Below are positions 62,638 to 64,000 of a stretch of DNA of 64,000 nucleotides, piece by piece. The notes beneath the pieces are model-generated. The model searched no databases and was not told the origin of the DNA. It saw nothing but the letters and a program-made list of their open reading frames with translations. Position 1 is the stretch's first letter, and the number at the start of each line of letters is the position of its first letter. The DNA comes from Paenarthrobacter sp. (GTDB lineage Bacteria; Actinomycetota; Actinomycetes; Actinomycetales; Micrococcaceae): assembly GCA_031179305.1 (NCBI GenBank), contig JAPSHX010000017.1:1-64000 (forward strand). The letters are read 5' to 3'. The position numbers and the translations under genes were made by a program.

Positions 62638-64000
62638 GTGACCAGCAAGAACGCACGCCTCGCCACCGGCGGACGCATCGATCGCAGCATCTCTTGGCGC
62701 TTCACCGTGGACGATCAGGAATTCACCGGTCACCCGGGTGACACCATCGCTTCGGCACTGTTGGCCAACGGTCACATCAACGCCGGCAATTCCCTCTATG
62801 AGGACCGCCCCCGCGGCATCATGGCCGCCGGCGTGGAAGAGTCCAACGCCTTGGTCAAGATCGCCCCCCGCTTCCGCGGCCACGTAGCCGAATCCATGCT
62901 TCCCGCCACCGCAGTTTCTCTGGTGGACGGCATGAACATCGAGCTCCTGTCCGGCTTGGGCAAACTGGATCCCAACGAGGACAAAGCCGAGTACGACAAG
63001 AAGTACGTCCACACGGACGTCCTTGTGGTCGGTGGCGGTATCGCCGGCCTGGCTGCAGCACGTGAAGCCGTCCGTACCGGTGCCCGCGTCATCCTGATCG
63101 ACGACCAGCCAGAACTTGGCGGCTCGCTGCTCTCCGGTTCCACCGCCCCGGAATTGGCCGAACAGATCGAAGGCAGGCCCGCTCTGGAATGGGTAGCTGA
63201 CGTGGAAGCCGAGCTGGTTTCCGCCGGCGAATGCACGGTGCTGAACCGGACCACCGCGTTCGGCTCCTATGACTCGAACTACTTCATTGCAGCCCAGAAC
63301 CGCACGGACCACTTGAGTGTTCCGGCAGCTTCGGGCGTCTCCCGCCAGCGTATTTGGCACATCCGTGCCAAGCAGGTTGTCCTGGCACCGGGCGCCCACG
63401 AGCGTCCGCTGGTGTTCGAGAACAACGACCGTCCGGGCATCATGCTCGCCTCGGCCGCCCGCACCTACCTGAACCGGTACGCCGTGGCTGCCGGCTCGCG
63501 CGTTGTCATCAGCACCACCAACGACTCCGCTTACGCTCTCGCCTCGGACCTGAAGGCAGCAGGCGTGGCGGTTGCCGCCGTCGTCGATGCCCGCCCGCAG
63601 ATCAGCGCAAAGGCCGCCGCCGCCGTCGAGTCCGGTATCCGGGTGCTCATCGGCAGTGCGGTGGCTGACACTTCCGCAGACGAGAACGGCCGTCTGAACG
63701 GTGTCACCATCCGCAGTATTAGCGACGACGGCGAACTCACCTCGGGCGTCGAACAGCTGGCTGCCGATCTGCTCGCGGTTTCCGGTGGCTGGAGCCCGGT
63801 GGTCCACCTCCACAGCCAGCGCCAGGGCAAGCTGCGTTGGGATGACGAGCTCGCAGCGTTCATTCCCACCGCTCCTGTCAGGGACCAGCACGTTGTGGGC
63901 GCAGGCCGTGGCAGCTTCGAACTCCAGGACTGCCTGGCAGAGGGCATCTCGGCTGGAGCAGCAGCGTCCATCGCGGCTGGTTTCGAGTCAGCCACCACTC
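62638..64000 (+). CDS. soxA: Sarcosine oxidase subunit alpha (cut by window end)
   Basis: At least 454 residues, open to the last base. GTG start after GGAAGGAG. N-terminal beta-grasp-like segment FTVDDQEFTGHPGDTIASALLANGH, then the NAD-binding loop DVLVVGGGIAGLAAAREAVRTGARV and the pyridine-nucleotide oxidoreductase region APGAHERPLVFENNDRPGIML. The full subunit is about 960-1000 residues, with a C-terminal folate-binding GcvT-like half outside the window; soxG is expected after it. Confidence 0.94.
   Translation, partial: MTSKNARLATGGRIDRSISWRFTVDDQEFTGHPGDTIASALLANGHINAGNSLYEDRPRGIMAAGVEESNALVKIAPRFRGHVAESMLPATAVSLVDGMNIELLSGLGKLDPNEDKAEYDKKYVHTDVLVVGGGIAGLAAAREAVRTGARVILIDDQPELGGSLLSGSTAPELAEQIEGRPALEWVADVEAELVSAGECTVLNRTTAFGSYDSNYFIAAQNRTDHLSVPAASGVSRQRIWHIRAKQVVLAPGAHERPLVFENNDRPGIMLASAARTYLNRYAVAAGSRVVISTTNDSAYALASDLKAAGVAVAAVVDARPQISAKAAAAVESGIRVLIGSAVADTSADENGRLNGVTIRSISDDGELTSGVEQLAADLLAVSGGWSPVVHLHSQRQGKLRWDDELAAFIPTAPVRDQHVVGAGRGSFELQDCLAEGISAGAAASIAAGFESATT

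Noticed and set aside
62632-63891. 419-codon minus-strand frame opposite soxA
   Set aside because: SoxA motifs (GGGIAGLAAAREA and others) are on the plus strand and the frame is open to the window end.

Overview
The window looks like a chromosomal segment of a high-GC actinobacterium of the Arthrobacter/Paenarthrobacter group. The signs are uniformly high GC, GGAGG-type ribosome sites, many 4-base ATGA/GTGA gene overlaps, an IdeR/DtxR-type iron box, DUF6318 and DUF4383 proteins, and the glyA-soxBDA arrangement known from soil arthrobacters. This assignment is inference from gene content; no rRNA or tRNA gene is present to confirm it. Almost all of the window is coding, and no intact insertion sequence, integrase, phage gene or CRISPR array was seen.

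Layout. 0.2-0.9 kb: cysteine-poor ribosomal proteins rpsN-rpmG-rpmB on the minus strand. 1.3-3.8 kb: two paralogous SGNH hydrolases around a MarR regulator and a YciI-like protein. 4.0-9.2 kb: a ferric-siderophore uptake operon (binding lipoprotein, two permeases, ATPase, reductase) behind an iron box. 9.7-16.2 kb: an FBP-domain protein and a three-gene SMC-like MksBEF/Wadjet core whose nuclease partner is missing. 16.5-25.5 kb: single genes including acyl-CoA dehydrogenase, YchJ, flavin reductase, aldo/keto reductase, sulfite oxidase family, MATE exporter and an S4 protein. 25.6-31.9 kb: an accessory stretch with a frameshifted gene, a secreted lipoprotein/PKD pair of skewed base composition, a secreted nuclease, and a hipB antitoxin with three phased palindromes in front of a wrecked hipA.

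32-37 kb: an asparagine/aspartate utilisation operon (FadR-type regulator, asparaginase, aspartase, amino acid permease). 37-44.3 kb: a complete non-phosphorylating L-fucose pathway (fucosidase, mutarotase, dehydrogenase, lactonase, dehydratase, keto-deoxy-fuconate dehydrogenase and hydrolase) with a FadR-type regulator whose apparent operator recurs in the divergent promoter. 44.4-54.7 kb: a GNAT-AAA+ fusion, LtrA, an HD hydrolase, an SDR/TetR pair, GluQRS, two Lrp regulators with a LysE exporter, an ArsR/AHSA1 pair, a TPR-like protein and a DUF4383 protein. 54.8-64 kb: creatine to sarcosine to glycine/serine catabolism (IclR regulator, creatinase, MHS transporter, GntR regulator, glyA, soxB, soxD, soxA running off the end).

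Most interesting points: MksBEF without its nuclease; the GNAT-AAA+ fusion; two families of intergenic palindromic repeats, each present twice; three palindromes spaced exactly 26 bp apart upstream of hipB; a hipA start destroyed by an exact 8-bp duplication; and a motif tying the FadR gene at 37.1 kb to the fucose promoters at 42.5 kb.
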